Origin: Clostridiales bacterium
GTDB lineage: Bacteria; Bacillota; Clostridia; Oscillospirales; Acutalibacteraceae
Length of the DNA stretch: 64,000 nucleotides
Assembly (NCBI GenBank): GCA_019422525.1
Contig: JAHZDE010000004.1
Coordinates: 43,548 to 107,547, forward strand
Direction: 5' to 3'
Shown in pieces: positions 8,750 to 17,329 of the stretch (positions within the stretch are counted from its first letter, which is position 1; each line of letters starts with the position of its first letter). The notes below the pieces were generated by a model. The model saw nothing but the letters and a program-made list of their open reading frames with translations, was not told the origin of the DNA and did not search any database. A program made the translations under genes and the position numbers.

Positions 8750-10651
8750 TCAGACCTCCATAATAATCGGGAGGATCATGGGGCTTCTGCGGGTACGCTC
8801 ATACAGCAGCCGGGAAAGCCCTTCCTTGATACGGGTTTTCAGCGTTCCCCAATCGTGGACGTCTCCCTGGGCGCTGTTTTCCAGTATAGTATACACCAGT
8901 TTTTTGGCTTCGTCCATAAGCGGTTCCGATTCCCGCACATAAACGAACCCTCTCGACACCACATCCGGCCCGGAAAGCACCTTTCCCGTACCGGCAGCGA
9001 TGGTACACACCACTACAATCAGGCCGTCCTCGCCCAGATGTTTGCGGTCACGCAGCACAATGCTGCCCACATCGCCCACACCCAGGCCGTCTACCATCAC
9101 CCGGCCTGCGGGTACCGACGGCAAGACTTTCATATAATTTTCATTCAGCTCCACACAGCTGCCTACGTCGCCGATGAAGATGTTTTTGTCTTCCATCCCC
9201 ATGGCTCTTGCCAGGCCGGCGTGTTTGCGCAGATGCTTCTGCTCGCCGTGAACGGGAATAAAGTACCGGGGCCGGACAATGCCCTGCATCAGTTTCAGCT
9301 CTTCCTGGCAGGCGTGGCCGGACACGTGGACTTCATACATGGATTCATACACCACGCTGCATCCCCGTTTCAGCAGCTCATCCACCACGGTGCCCACCAT
9401 TTTCTCGTTTCCGGGAATGGGACGGGCAGAAATAATAATTGTATCCCCGGGGCCTACCTCCACTTTCCGGTGGTCGGCAAATGCCATGCGGGTCAAAGCG
9501 GACATAGGCTCGCCCTGGCTGCCGGTAGTCACCAGCACAATCTGCTCTTTGGGATACCGGTTAATCAAATCAATATCAATCAAAACCCCGTCGGGGATTT
9601 CCAGATAGCCCAGTTCTGCCGCAATGCCCATAACATTCAGCATACTGCGGCCGGACAGGGCCACTTTTCGACCATATTTCACCGCGCAGTTGATAATCTG
9701 CTGCACGCGGCTGATGTTGGAAGCAAAGGTAGCGATAATCAGCCGGTCCTTTTCGGCCTGTTTAAACAGGTTGTCAAAAGAAGCGAACACCTTCTGTTCC
9801 GTCTGGGTATAGCCTGGGCGCTCGGCGTTGGTGGAATCGGCCATCAAAGCCAATACGCCCTCCTTGCCCAGCTCGGCAAAGCGGCCCAAATCAATCATAC
9901 CGCCCTGGGTAGGGGTACAGTCGATTTTAAAGTCGCCGGTATGCACCACGGTTCCCGCCGGGCTGTGGATGGCAAAGCCCACCGCGTCGGAAATCGAGTG
10001 GTTCACATGGATAAATTCCACGCTCATGCAGCCCATTTTCACCGTTTCGCCGGGATTGGTCACATGCAGCTGCACACGGTTTTGCAGTCCATGCTCCCGC
10101 AGTTTCCCTTCCACCAGTCCCAAAGTCAGGGCAGTGCCATAAATGGGCAGGTTAATTTTCTTCAAAAGATAAGGCAGTGCGCCGATGTGGTCCTCGTGGC
10201 CGTGGGAAAGGACGATTCCACGGATTTTATCGGCGTTGCGTTCGGCGAAGGTAAAGTCGGGCAGCACCAAATCGATTCCCAGCATATCCTCTGTGGGGAA
10301 AGCCAGCCCGCAGTCCACAATCAGCATATCGCCGCCACATTCAAACAGTGTAAAGTTTTTTCCAATCTCATTCAAACCGCCCAGGAAATACACCTTCATG
10401 GAAGGCTTTTGAGCTGCCTGGCGGCCTCTCCCCTTTTTGGCAGCCGGTTTTCTCACCGAACGGGAAGGCTCGCTCTTCTTCCCACGGGACGGCGCTTCCG
10501 TTTCAGCTGCTGCCGTTGTTTTTTGCCGTTTCGGGGGCGTCACCCGCTGATACAGGGGCATATCTGCCGGTTTGGCCGTCTTTTTGGTCGTTCTCGGCCG
10601 GCGGGTCTTGTTTTCCGTTTCCTGAACGGCAGTCGTATTCTTTTTTACCAC
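8750..10651 (-). CDS. rnjA: Ribonuclease J with a long basic N-terminal extension
   Basis: RNase J is the 5'-3' exo- and endoribonuclease of Firmicutes mRNA decay and rRNA maturation. The catalytic metallo-beta-lactamase core starts near residue 86 (MKVYFLGGLNEIGKNFTLFE) and has the zinc motif HGHEDH at 150-155, then the beta-CASP region (TNAERPG, ATFASNISRVQQ, TTGSQGEPMSALTR) and the HVSGHACQEELKL segment. Before the core are about 85 residues rich in K, R, T, P and A that look disordered. The start is GTG at 10651, 7 bases after GGAGG; the frame is open further up but has no ribosome site. It heads the cluster down to ftsH and has a consensus promoter more than 300 bases upstream. The B. 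subtilis paralog rnjB is not in this window. Confidence 0.95.
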   Translation of the reverse strand: MVKKNTTAVQETENKTRRPRTTKKTAKPADMPLYQRVTPPKRQKTTAAAETEAPSRGKKSEPSRSVRKPAAKKGRGRQAAQKPSMKVYFLGGLNEIGKNFTLFECGGDMLIVDCGLAFPTEDMLGIDLVLPDFTFAERNADKIRGIVLSHGHEDHIGALPYLLKKINLPIYGTALTLGLVEGKLREHGLQNRVQLHVTNPGETVKMGCMSVEFIHVNHSISDAVGFAIHSPAGTVVHTGDFKIDCTPTQGGMIDLGRFAELGKEGVLALMADSTNAERPGYTQTEQKVFASFDNLFKQAEKDRLIIATFASNISRVQQIINCAVKYGRKVALSGRSMLNVMGIAAELGYLEIPDGVLIDIDLINRYPKEQIVLVTTGSQGEPMSALTRMAFADHRKVEVGPGDTIIISARPIPGNEKMVGTVVDELLKRGCSVVYESMYEVHVSGHACQEELKLMQGIVRPRYFIPVHGEQKHLRKHAGLARAMGMEDKNIFIGDVGSCVELNENYMKVLPSVPAGRVMVDGLGVGDVGSIVLRDRKHLGEDGLIVVVCTIAAGTGKVLSGPDVVSRGFVYVRESEPLMDEAKKLVYTILENSAQGDVHDWGTLKTRIKEGLSRLLYERTRRSPMILPIIMEV

Positions 10652-10975
10652 GCAATAACCTCCAGTTTTGGCGCAACAGGCAAGGCTTCTCCGCAACGGG
10701 CGGCAGAAGCTGCGCGTCTGTCTGCTGCCAATCATAATATATAACAAAACAATCTGCCATTTCCAGAGGCCCAAACGCCGGCACGCGGCTTTTCACACCA
10801 GGTCTCCCGGGAAAGCCCAGCCGGCTTTTCCCTGCGACAGATTGAAACGTTCTGCAAAAAGCGGCATTTCCCCGCCGAAACGCGGGAGCAAATCCGCTGC
10901 GCCAAGAGCACAAAACCTTGACAGGCTCGTTTTCCCTCAGCAAACAAAAAAAGTACGGACAGAATATTCCTCATT

Positions 10976-11004
10976 ATTTTACTCTACATCGCCTTTAGTG
11001 TCAA
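10976..11004 (-). promoter_or_regulatory. Sigma-A promoter for rnjA
   Basis: On the minus strand a perfect -35 TTGACA (10999-11004) is followed by 17 bases and a -10 TAAAAT (10976-10981). Transcription would begin near 10969, giving a leader of about 318 bases before the GTG start of rnjA. Confidence 0.7.
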
Positions 11005-11131
11005 GGGATTTGCCGGGCTGCTATCGCCCCTTACCGAAAATCTATTTCCATCCCATAAAGGTTTTTTGTAGTATTTCCCAAATTTTCCCCCCTATTCTTT
11101 CCCAAGACCCGATGGATATTTTTCTGTCCCC

Positions 11132-11160
11132 TTGCGCCTGCCTGCAAAAAGGGGTATCAT
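11132..11160 (+). promoter_or_regulatory. Promoter for the cysteine desulfurase gene
   Basis: TTGCGC (11132-11137), a 17-base spacer and TATCAT (11155-11160) lie just upstream of the ribosome site and start at 11193. The -35 is weak, the spacing is ideal, and nothing else fits in the short distance. Confidence 0.5.
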
Positions 11161-11192
11161 ACTCACCAGACGAAAGGGGAAAGGGATGGAAA

Positions 11193-12353
11193 ATGATGAA
11201 AGAAATTTATGCCGACCATTCAGCCACAACGCCGCTTCTGCCCCAGGCGCTGGACGCCATGCTTCCGTTTCTGACAGAAATATATGGCAATCCCTCTGTA
11301 CTGTATTCCCAGGGGCGGAAGGCCCGGAAGGGGATGGAGGAAGCCCGCTGGAAAATTGCCGGATGTCTGGGGGCGTCTCCGGACGAGATTTATTTTACCA
11401 GCGGCGGAACGGAGTCGGACAACTGGGCCATAAAGGGCGGGGCACAGGCTATGGCACAGGCGGGAAAACGGCACATCATCTCCACGGCTTTTGAACATCC
11501 GGCCATATTGCAGGCGCTGGAAGCCCTGAAACGCCAGGGATACTCCGTCACGCTTCTTCCTGTGGAGCCCGACGGCACGGTTTTGCCGGACCGCCTGCGA
11601 AAGGCCCTTCGTTCGGACACCGGGCTGGTGTCGGTAATGGCAGCCAACAACGAAACCGGGGTACTTCAGCCGGTGGAGGAAATGGGGCAAATCTGCCGGG
11701 AAGCCGGCGTCCTGTTTCATACCGACGCGGTACAGGCAGTGGGAAACCTTCCTTTCTCCCTACAGGACTCCTCTATCGATATGCTGTCATTATCCGGCCA
11801 CAAGTTGGGCGGGCCAAAGGGAACCGGGGCGCTGTATATTCGCCGGGGACTGCTGATTTCCAATCTGATAGACGGCGGCGGACAGGAAAGCAATCGCCGC
11901 AGCGGTACCGAAAACGTAGCGGGCATTGTGGGGCTGGGGGCAGCCATGGAAACCATGTACAGCAATCTTTCAGAGCGCACCCGGTATATCACGGCCCTGC
12001 GGCTTCGTTTGGAGGAAGGCATCCTGAAACTTCCGGGGACTCATCTCCACGGCGCCGGCTCCCCCCGTCTTCCGGGCACTTCCAATATCGGGTTTGAAGG
12101 GGTCGCCGGCAGCACCCTCATGCTGATGCTCAGCCGCCGTGGCATTTGCTGTTCCACAGGCTCCGCCTGTTCCAGCTGTTCCCATCAGGGAAGCCATGTC
12201 CTCCGGGCCATGGGAATTTCAGAAGAAATGGCAAAAGGTTCCCTGCGATTTTCCCTTGGCGCCGAAAACACCGACGAGGATATACAGGCAATCCTCAAAG
12301 GGCTGCAAGAAACCGTTTCCTTTCTCCGCACCACTTTTCCGTCCGGTGGATAA
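11193..12353 (+). CDS. Cysteine desulfurase (NifS/IscS type)
   Basis: This PLP enzyme takes sulfur from cysteine as a protein persulfide for Fe-S clusters or tRNA thiolation. The 386-residue product is class V aminotransferase fold: the N-terminal YADHSATTPL signature, the histidine stacking on PLP in TAFEHPAI (about 102), the PLP lysine K204 in SGHKLGGPKG, and the catalytic cysteine C325 in the loop STGSACSSCSHQG. The ATG at 11193 (or the adjacent ATG at 11196) has GGAAAGGG 7 bases ahead, so I discard the long open extension toward 10668. It is a single-gene plus-strand unit. A sulfur supplier would be needed by MnmA, encoded at 28 kb, but there is no direct link. The exact paralog (IscS, NifS or MnmA-dedicated) cannot be told. 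Confidence 0.92.
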   Translation: MMKEIYADHSATTPLLPQALDAMLPFLTEIYGNPSVLYSQGRKARKGMEEARWKIAGCLGASPDEIYFTSGGTESDNWAIKGGAQAMAQAGKRHIISTAFEHPAILQALEALKRQGYSVTLLPVEPDGTVLPDRLRKALRSDTGLVSVMAANNETGVLQPVEEMGQICREAGVLFHTDAVQAVGNLPFSLQDSSIDMLSLSGHKLGGPKGTGALYIRRGLLISNLIDGGGQESNRRSGTENVAGIVGLGAAMETMYSNLSERTRYITALRLRLEEGILKLPGTHLHGAGSPRLPGTSNIGFEGVAGSTLMLMLSRRGICCSTGSACSSCSHQGSHVLRAMGISEEMAKGSLRFSLGAENTDEDIQAILKGLQETVSFLRTTFPSGG

Positions 12354-12379
12354 ATAAATTTGCCTTTCCGAAAAAGGAA

Positions 12380-12413
12380 CAGGAGCCGGTATGCAAACTC
12401 ACACCGGCTCCTG
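12380..12413. terminator. Bidirectional terminator between the cysteine desulfurase gene and tadA
   Basis: An 11-bp perfect inverted repeat (CAGGAGCCGGT ... ACCGGCTCCTG) with a 12-base loop is followed by TTTTTT on the plus strand. An A-run on the other side gives T-residues on the minus strand. Confidence 0.85.
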
Positions 12414-12417
12414 TTTT

Positions 12418-12912
12418 TTACCCTTCTTTTTTCTGCTTTCGGCGCTTTTCACGGAGCCTTTTGAAAAAATCCTGCAAAAGCCCCGCCGCCTCTTCTTCCA
12501 TAAACCCCGCCGTTACCTGCGGGTGATGATTGTATGGCATGGAAAATAAATCCGTCACCGAGCCGCACGACCCGGCTTTTTTGTCATAGGCCCCAAAAAC
12601 CACCTGGGGAATCCTTGCGTTAATAATCGCGCCTGCACACATGGGGCACGGCTCCAGCGTCACATATAAGGTACATTGCCACAGCCGCCAGCCGCCAAGC
12701 GCCCGGCATGCGCCGTCAATGGCCTCGATTTCCGCATGACACAGGGCATTTTTCCCTGTTTCCCGACGGTTTCGGCCTTCGGAAATCACTTTTCCGTCAT
12801 ATACTACCACTGCCCCCACCGGGACTTCTCCCTCGGCTGCCGCTTCTTTTGCCAGCTCCAATGCCCGCAGCATGGGCTCCCGGGCCGGGACAAACACTCT
12901 TTCTTCCATCAT
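12418..12912 (-). CDS. tadA: tRNA-specific adenosine deaminase TadA
   Basis: TadA converts A34 of tRNA-Arg(ACG) to inosine. The 164-residue protein carries the cytidine/deoxycytidylate deaminase zinc motif, HAE at 59-61 and PCPMC at 88-92, and the family segment VPVGAVVVYDGKVISEGRN. The C-terminal tail is strongly basic. The ATGATGG start overlaps the stop of the upstream protease gene; its ribosome site is poor, so coupling to that gene is likely. A run open to 12984 has no support. Other members of the deaminase superfamily (guanine deaminase, for example) are less likely given the NARIPQVVFGAYDKKAG segment typical of TadA. Confidence 0.92.
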   Translation of the reverse strand: MMEERVFVPAREPMLRALELAKEAAAEGEVPVGAVVVYDGKVISEGRNRRETGKNALCHAEIEAIDGACRALGGWRLWQCTLYVTLEPCPMCAGAIINARIPQVVFGAYDKKAGSCGSVTDLFSMPYNHHPQVTAGFMEEEAAGLLQDFFKRLREKRRKQKKEG

Positions 12913-13967
12913 GCGTTCCCGATACAGCTGAAGAGAAATAACACGAAAAAGGCCACAAAGCCCGGATTGCTCACAAACGCCCACATTCTGGTGGAAAACG
13001 GCAGCAAACCGGCGACATACCGTCTGCGGAAAAATCCCCTGTTCCGTCTTGCCAACAGAACCAGCGACACAATCCCCAACAGAATCAGCCCGTAAAATAT
13101 CACCTCATTCAGCGTCTGATAGGCCGCATCACTGATATACGAGCCCACCAGGTCAAACAGCAGCGAAACCCCATTGTTAATGGCATGAATCACAATGGGA
13201 ATCCACAGATTGTTGGTGCGAACCATAATAAAGGCCAGAATCAGCCCCACCAAAAAGGTAAAGGCAAACTGCATCAAATTCCCGTGATAAAACGCGAACA
13301 GCAGCGCCGAACCCAGCACGGCAAACCCATCGCCGAACTTGCGCAGCTGGGACAAAATCACACCCCGGAATGCCAGCTCTTCCACCAGCGGCGGAATCAC
13401 GGCAATCTGAAGGGCCGACAAAATAATGGCAAAAGGCGTCTCCGCCGAAACAATGTCCGGCATGGGGCCGCTGATGCCGCTTTCCTGTAAAATCACCGCG
13501 ATAATATTGGCGGGAATGTTGGTAAACATACAGAAGCCTGCGCCAAACAGCACCAGCAAAATAGAAGTTCCCGCGCCCACCTTTTCAAACCGGAAGGTTT
13601 CGTTTACCGGTAAATGCATAAAGCGTACGCATAACAAGAATGGAAGCGCCACTGCTATTATGTACACAGCGCTGAACAGCAAATAATACATGGTAGGGGT
13701 CATGCCGGCGCTGCTCATATAATCGCCGGAAAAGGGATAGCCCACCATCAGCAGGAACCGGCTGAACAGCAAACTCAGTCCGACCATCAGCGCCTGTACG
13801 GCAAAATTCGCCCAACCCAACACGTTGGAAGTATGGCGGATTTTTTTCTTTTCCTGCCACTGGGGCGTTTCCCAATAGGGGACCTGCGGCGAAAAGGGGC
13901 TGTTCTGGGGCCAGCCGCCGCTGCCGCTCCCATATCCGTTTTGATACGGAGGGAATCCGTTTGTCAT
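12909..13967 (-). CDS. CPBP family intramembrane glutamic endopeptidase
   Basis: This polytopic protein of about 352 residues has an N-terminal cytoplasmic region rich in G, P, Q and N (about 1-35), then some eight membrane helices. The CPBP (CAAX protease and bacteriocin-processing) motifs are present: VEELAFRG with the catalytic EE and R, the FAFYHGN histidine motif, and HAINN as the third motif. Substrates of such bacterial proteins are mostly unknown; some act in bacteriocin self-immunity or maturation. The start is uncertain: the ATG at 13967 has only a weak AGGTG ahead, and an in-frame GTG lies 12 bases further up. The frame is open to 14021. It overlaps tadA by 4 bases. Confidence 0.85.
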   Translation of the reverse strand: MTNGFPPYQNGYGSGSGGWPQNSPFSPQVPYWETPQWQEKKKIRHTSNVLGWANFAVQALMVGLSLLFSRFLLMVGYPFSGDYMSSAGMTPTMYYLLFSAVYIIAVALPFLLCVRFMHLPVNETFRFEKVGAGTSILLVLFGAGFCMFTNIPANIIAVILQESGISGPMPDIVSAETPFAIILSALQIAVIPPLVEELAFRGVILSQLRKFGDGFAVLGSALLFAFYHGNLMQFAFTFLVGLILAFIMVRTNNLWIPIVIHAINNGVSLLFDLVGSYISDAAYQTLNEVIFYGLILLGIVSLVLLARRNRGFFRRRYVAGLLPFSTRMWAFVSNPGFVAFFVLFLFSCIGNA

Positions 13968-14122
13968 AGGTATCCACACCTGCCCTTTCTTTCCTTTGCA
14001 AAGCCTTATCGAAAGCAGCATCCACGCAGCCGCTTTGTGTGTATTTAATTATTATGCACCAGAAGAAAAGGTTCTGTCAACGGGATTTTGACAAAAAGCC
14101 TATATTAAAACCCAATCCTCTG

Positions 14123-14782
14123 TTAAAATTGATTCGCAAATTCCTGCAGAAGCCAGCCCAGCGCAGACTGTACCGTATCGGTACAAATCACAATTTCGCC
14201 ATCCTCCACATACAAATCTGTCAGGCTCACGCTAATGTCCACCCCATATTGGTCAAGGGAAACGCCCGGCGTTTGTAAAACCAAACTATCCCCGTCCTGG
14301 GAGATTCCCTCGGGCAGCTTTTCCTCTGCCAGCGAAAGCACAAAGGACGGCGGAAGGGACAAAGTGCCCATCCCTGCTTCCAGCACCTGAATCCGCAGGG
14401 TTTTGTCTTCAAAGGCAACAGATGCCCGGCACCAGGCTGTCCCTTTCAGCCAGCCTTTGTCCACCGGCGCCCACACTTTCAGGGTGTCATCCGGCTGCAC
14501 CTGCAAAACCAGGCCTTTCAGCGTCTCGTTGTCCTGGGCTTCCCCCAAATAGGTCAGAAACCCATTCAGCTCTTCTCCCGTCAGACGGATTTCCCCACTG
14601 GTCAGGGCGCTTTTTACCACATCCCCCACCATGGCGGAGGAAGGTTCCGGCGCTGTTTCCCCGGTTTCAGGCCCTACCTGCCATGTCAGGGAAACATACA
14701 AGGAAATCAGCGCCGCCGCCAGCACTGCCACACATCCCAGGACAATCGCAAGCACTTTCTTTTTCCCCTTCAAAACATACAC
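14123..14782 (-). CDS. Membrane-anchored protein of YpmS/DUF2140 type (uncertain)
   Basis: The 219-residue protein has a cytoplasmic KGKKK start, one membrane helix (about 10-30) and an extracytoplasmic domain of alternating hydrophobic residues that looks all-beta, ending in a short helix. The overall plan, one anchor plus a region with TGEELNGFLTYL early and long strands, fits the YpmS/DUF2140 family, of unknown function; I infer this from layout rather than from a diagnostic motif. It starts 15 bases after the mutS2 stop, so it is probably co-transcribed with mutS2. There is no catalytic motif and no cysteine pair. Confidence 0.6.
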   Translation of the reverse strand: MYVLKGKKKVLAIVLGCVAVLAAALISLYVSLTWQVGPETGETAPEPSSAMVGDVVKSALTSGEIRLTGEELNGFLTYLGEAQDNETLKGLVLQVQPDDTLKVWAPVDKGWLKGTAWCRASVAFEDKTLRIQVLEAGMGTLSLPPSFVLSLAEEKLPEGISQDGDSLVLQTPGVSLDQYGVDISVSLTDLYVEDGEIVICTDTVQSALGWLLQEFANQF

Positions 14783-14796
14783 CCCTTTTTCTCGAT

Positions 14797-17211
14797 TTAT
14801 TTCAGCTCGGCAATGGTCACGCCGCTTTCGCCCTCACCGAAAACGCCCAGCCGGTAGCTTTTTATGGAAGGATGCTTTCGCAGATGCTGCTGCACCGCTG
14901 TCCGCAATGCGCCGGTTCCTTTGCCGTGAATAATGGTAATTTGATGAATCCCCGTCAAAATGGCGTGGTCAATGTACTGGTCCAAGGTCATCAGGGCTTC
15001 TTCCACCATCTGTCCCCGCAAATCCACCTCGTTAATGGAGCGTCCGCTTGGGCTTTCCTGTCCCTGTGCGCCCTTGGCAACGGAACGGGTAATCCGGCGC
15101 TCCCGGCGATTGGGTCCGGCAGGCGCTGTATTTTTCGGCTCCTTAATCAGCCGCAGATTGGACATGGGTACCCGGGTCTTGATAATACCCGCCTGTACCA
15201 ATACCTGGTCGCCTTCCTTGGGCAGTTCCAGCACCACGGCCTTTTTGTCAATATCGAAAATCAGCACATTGTCCCCTACCTGTAAGGGCCGGGGCAGTTT
15301 GTAGCCTTCGTCCTTCTTTCTGCCGTGCACCGGGTCGGCGGTATCCTCCAGCTTTTTCATGCCAGAGCGCAGGCGGGCTTTCTGTTCGGCAGAAAGGGTC
15401 TTGTTTTGCTGACGGCGCAGTTCATCCATCTCGTTGAGCAGGGTGTCAATCTGCGCCCGGGTACGGGCCACCAGCTGGGAGGCCTGCTGACGGGCTTTTT
15501 CCAGCTCCTGCCCGGCTTCTTTTTCCACCTGACGGCGTTTATCTTCCGCTGCCCGGCGGGCTTCTTCGGCTTCCCGGCGCAGCTGGTCCAGCTTTTTGCG
15601 CTCAAATTCCAACTTCTGGCGGCTGGATTCCAAATTCTGCACCACGTCCTCAAACTGGGAGTTTTCCTCGGAAACCAGCGACTTTGCCCGGTCAACAATG
15701 GCGGGCTCCATGCCCAGCCGCAGGGAAATGGCGAAAGCGTTGGAACGTCCCGGCACACCAATCAGCAGACGGTAGGTAGGCCGCAAGGTGGCAACGTCAA
15801 ATTCACAGCAGCCGTTTTCCACACCGGGGGTTTGCAGCGCATAGGCTTTCAGCTCCGCATAGTGGGTGGTGGCGGCCATGCGCACGCCTTTTTCCCGCAA
15901 GGCTTCCAAAATGGACATGGCCAGCGCCGCGCCCTCAATGGGGTCGGTACCTGCGCCCAGTTCGTCCAGCAATACCAGGCTTTTGTTGTTCGCCTGTCCC
16001 ATAATCCGAATAATGTTGGTCATATGGGCAGAGAAGGTGGAAAGGGATTGTTCAATGCTTTGCTCGTCGCCAATGTCCACCAGCACCTGATCGAACACGG
16101 AAACCTCGCTCTCGTCCGCCACCGGCAGCATCAGGCCGCACATGGCCATCAAGGTCAGCAGGCCGATGGTTTTCAGCGAAACGGTTTTACCGCCGGTATT
16201 GGGGCCGGTGATGACCAAAGTATCGAAAGTTTCACCCAGGGAAATGTCGGTGGGCACGACCTTTTCTTTGGCAATCAGGGGATGCCGGGCCTGCTTCAAA
16301 TTGATTCGGCCGGTATCATTGACCCGGGGCAAAGAGGCTTTCATTTTATAGGCCAAATTCGCCTTGGCAAAAATCACGTTCAGTTCCACCGCCGCCTGAT
16401 AGCTTTGAATAATGCCATCGGCAAAGGAACCCACTTCACCGGAGAGTTCCAGCAAAATCCGCTCGATTTCCGCCTGCTCTTTGGAAAGGAGCACCCGGAT
16501 TTCGTTGTTGGCTTCCACCACGCCCATAGGTTCCACAAACACGGTGGCGCCGCTGGAAGAGGTATCGTGAACCAGGCCGGGAATCTCGCCCCGACATTCG
16601 GCCTTGACCGGCACCACATAGCGCCCGGAGCGCATGGTGACGATAGGGTCCTGTAAGTATTTCTGATAGGCGGGGGAGCGGATCATTTTATCCAGCTGTT
16701 CCCGTACCCGGCCGGAAGCATTGCGGATTTTCCGGCGGATATTGGCCAGCTCCGAAGAAGCGTTGTCGGCAACTTCTTCCTCGTTTTGCACCACGGCAAA
16801 AATCCGCTCCTCCAAATATTTGTTGGGGGCCAGCGCTTCAAACCGCCAGTCAATGCGGGTTTTCATGCCCTCACTTTTGCTGCGCCAGTCGGTAATCCCC
16901 CGGATATTCCGCAGCACGCCGCCGATACGCAGCAGTTCCGTCAAATTCAAAGTGCCTCCGGCTTCGGCCCGACGCAGGGCATTGGTCACATTTTTCAGCC
17001 CGCCAAAGGAAGGGGCGCCGAACCGTGCCATCATCACATAGGCGTCGTCGGTTTCCCCCAGCATCCGCTGCACCTCTTCGAGAGAGGAAACGGGCTTAAT
17101 TTCCCGGGCCAGTGTGGCCGCGTCGTCACAGGCGGTTTCTTCGGCCAGCAGGTGGAGGATTTTGTCCAGTTCCACTGCCCGCCAATGCCGCCCGGCAATT
17201 TCGGTATTCAT
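14797..17211 (-). CDS. mutS2: Endonuclease MutS2
   Basis: MutS2 is a MutS homologue lacking the mismatch-recognition domains; it suppresses homologous recombination and in Bacillus also rescues collided ribosomes. The 804-residue protein has the clamp/connector region, the ATPase with Walker A TGPNTGGKT at 335-343, Walker B LVLLDELGAGTDP and the signature STFSAHM. A long coiled coil (about 515-610, rich in E, K, R and Q) follows, and a C-terminal Smr nuclease domain (VDLRGQMVEEAL, then IIHGKGTGALR). ATG follows GGAGG by 9 bases. A TTGATA-17-TTTATT pair 50-60 bases upstream may be its promoter, but the -10 is poor. Confidence 0.97.
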   Translation of the reverse strand: MNTEIAGRHWRAVELDKILHLLAEETACDDAATLAREIKPVSSLEEVQRMLGETDDAYVMMARFGAPSFGGLKNVTNALRRAEAGGTLNLTELLRIGGVLRNIRGITDWRSKSEGMKTRIDWRFEALAPNKYLEERIFAVVQNEEEVADNASSELANIRRKIRNASGRVREQLDKMIRSPAYQKYLQDPIVTMRSGRYVVPVKAECRGEIPGLVHDTSSSGATVFVEPMGVVEANNEIRVLLSKEQAEIERILLELSGEVGSFADGIIQSYQAAVELNVIFAKANLAYKMKASLPRVNDTGRINLKQARHPLIAKEKVVPTDISLGETFDTLVITGPNTGGKTVSLKTIGLLTLMAMCGLMLPVADESEVSVFDQVLVDIGDEQSIEQSLSTFSAHMTNIIRIMGQANNKSLVLLDELGAGTDPIEGAALAMSILEALREKGVRMAATTHYAELKAYALQTPGVENGCCEFDVATLRPTYRLLIGVPGRSNAFAISLRLGMEPAIVDRAKSLVSEENSQFEDVVQNLESSRQKLEFERKKLDQLRREAEEARRAAEDKRRQVEKEAGQELEKARQQASQLVARTRAQIDTLLNEMDELRRQQNKTLSAEQKARLRSGMKKLEDTADPVHGRKKDEGYKLPRPLQVGDNVLIFDIDKKAVVLELPKEGDQVLVQAGIIKTRVPMSNLRLIKEPKNTAPAGPNRRERRITRSVAKGAQGQESPSGRSINEVDLRGQMVEEALMTLDQYIDHAILTGIHQITIIHGKGTGALRTAVQQHLRKHPSIKSYRLGVFGEGESGVTIAELK

Positions 17212-17329
17212 ATGTTTGTACCTCCAAAGAGAATAAAACCTGTTTATCTATCTGTATCAACCTGTTCCACTGTACGCGTGATAAAAGGAAAGAAATAAAA
17301 CTCCGTCATAACGCGGGCAGGGACATTTT

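Larger units (their letters stand above)
10652..11192. other. 541-base divergent intergenic region: rnjA leader and nifS-type promoter
   Basis: No convincing gene is present, although reading frames happen to be open on the plus strand. The left 310 bases are the predicted transcribed leader of rnjA, with several short inverted repeats, among them CGGC-GCCG followed by TTTTT on the minus strand around 10845-10865. The right part carries the promoter of the cysteine desulfurase gene. A 15-base string GTTTTTTGTAGTATT at 11061-11075 is repeated at 6147-6161. Confidence 0.6.

Noticed and set aside
6145..10744. Two open frames of over 690 codons on the plus strand
   Set aside because: They lie opposite gdpP and rnjA, whose motifs are unmistakable; the plus frames show no family features.
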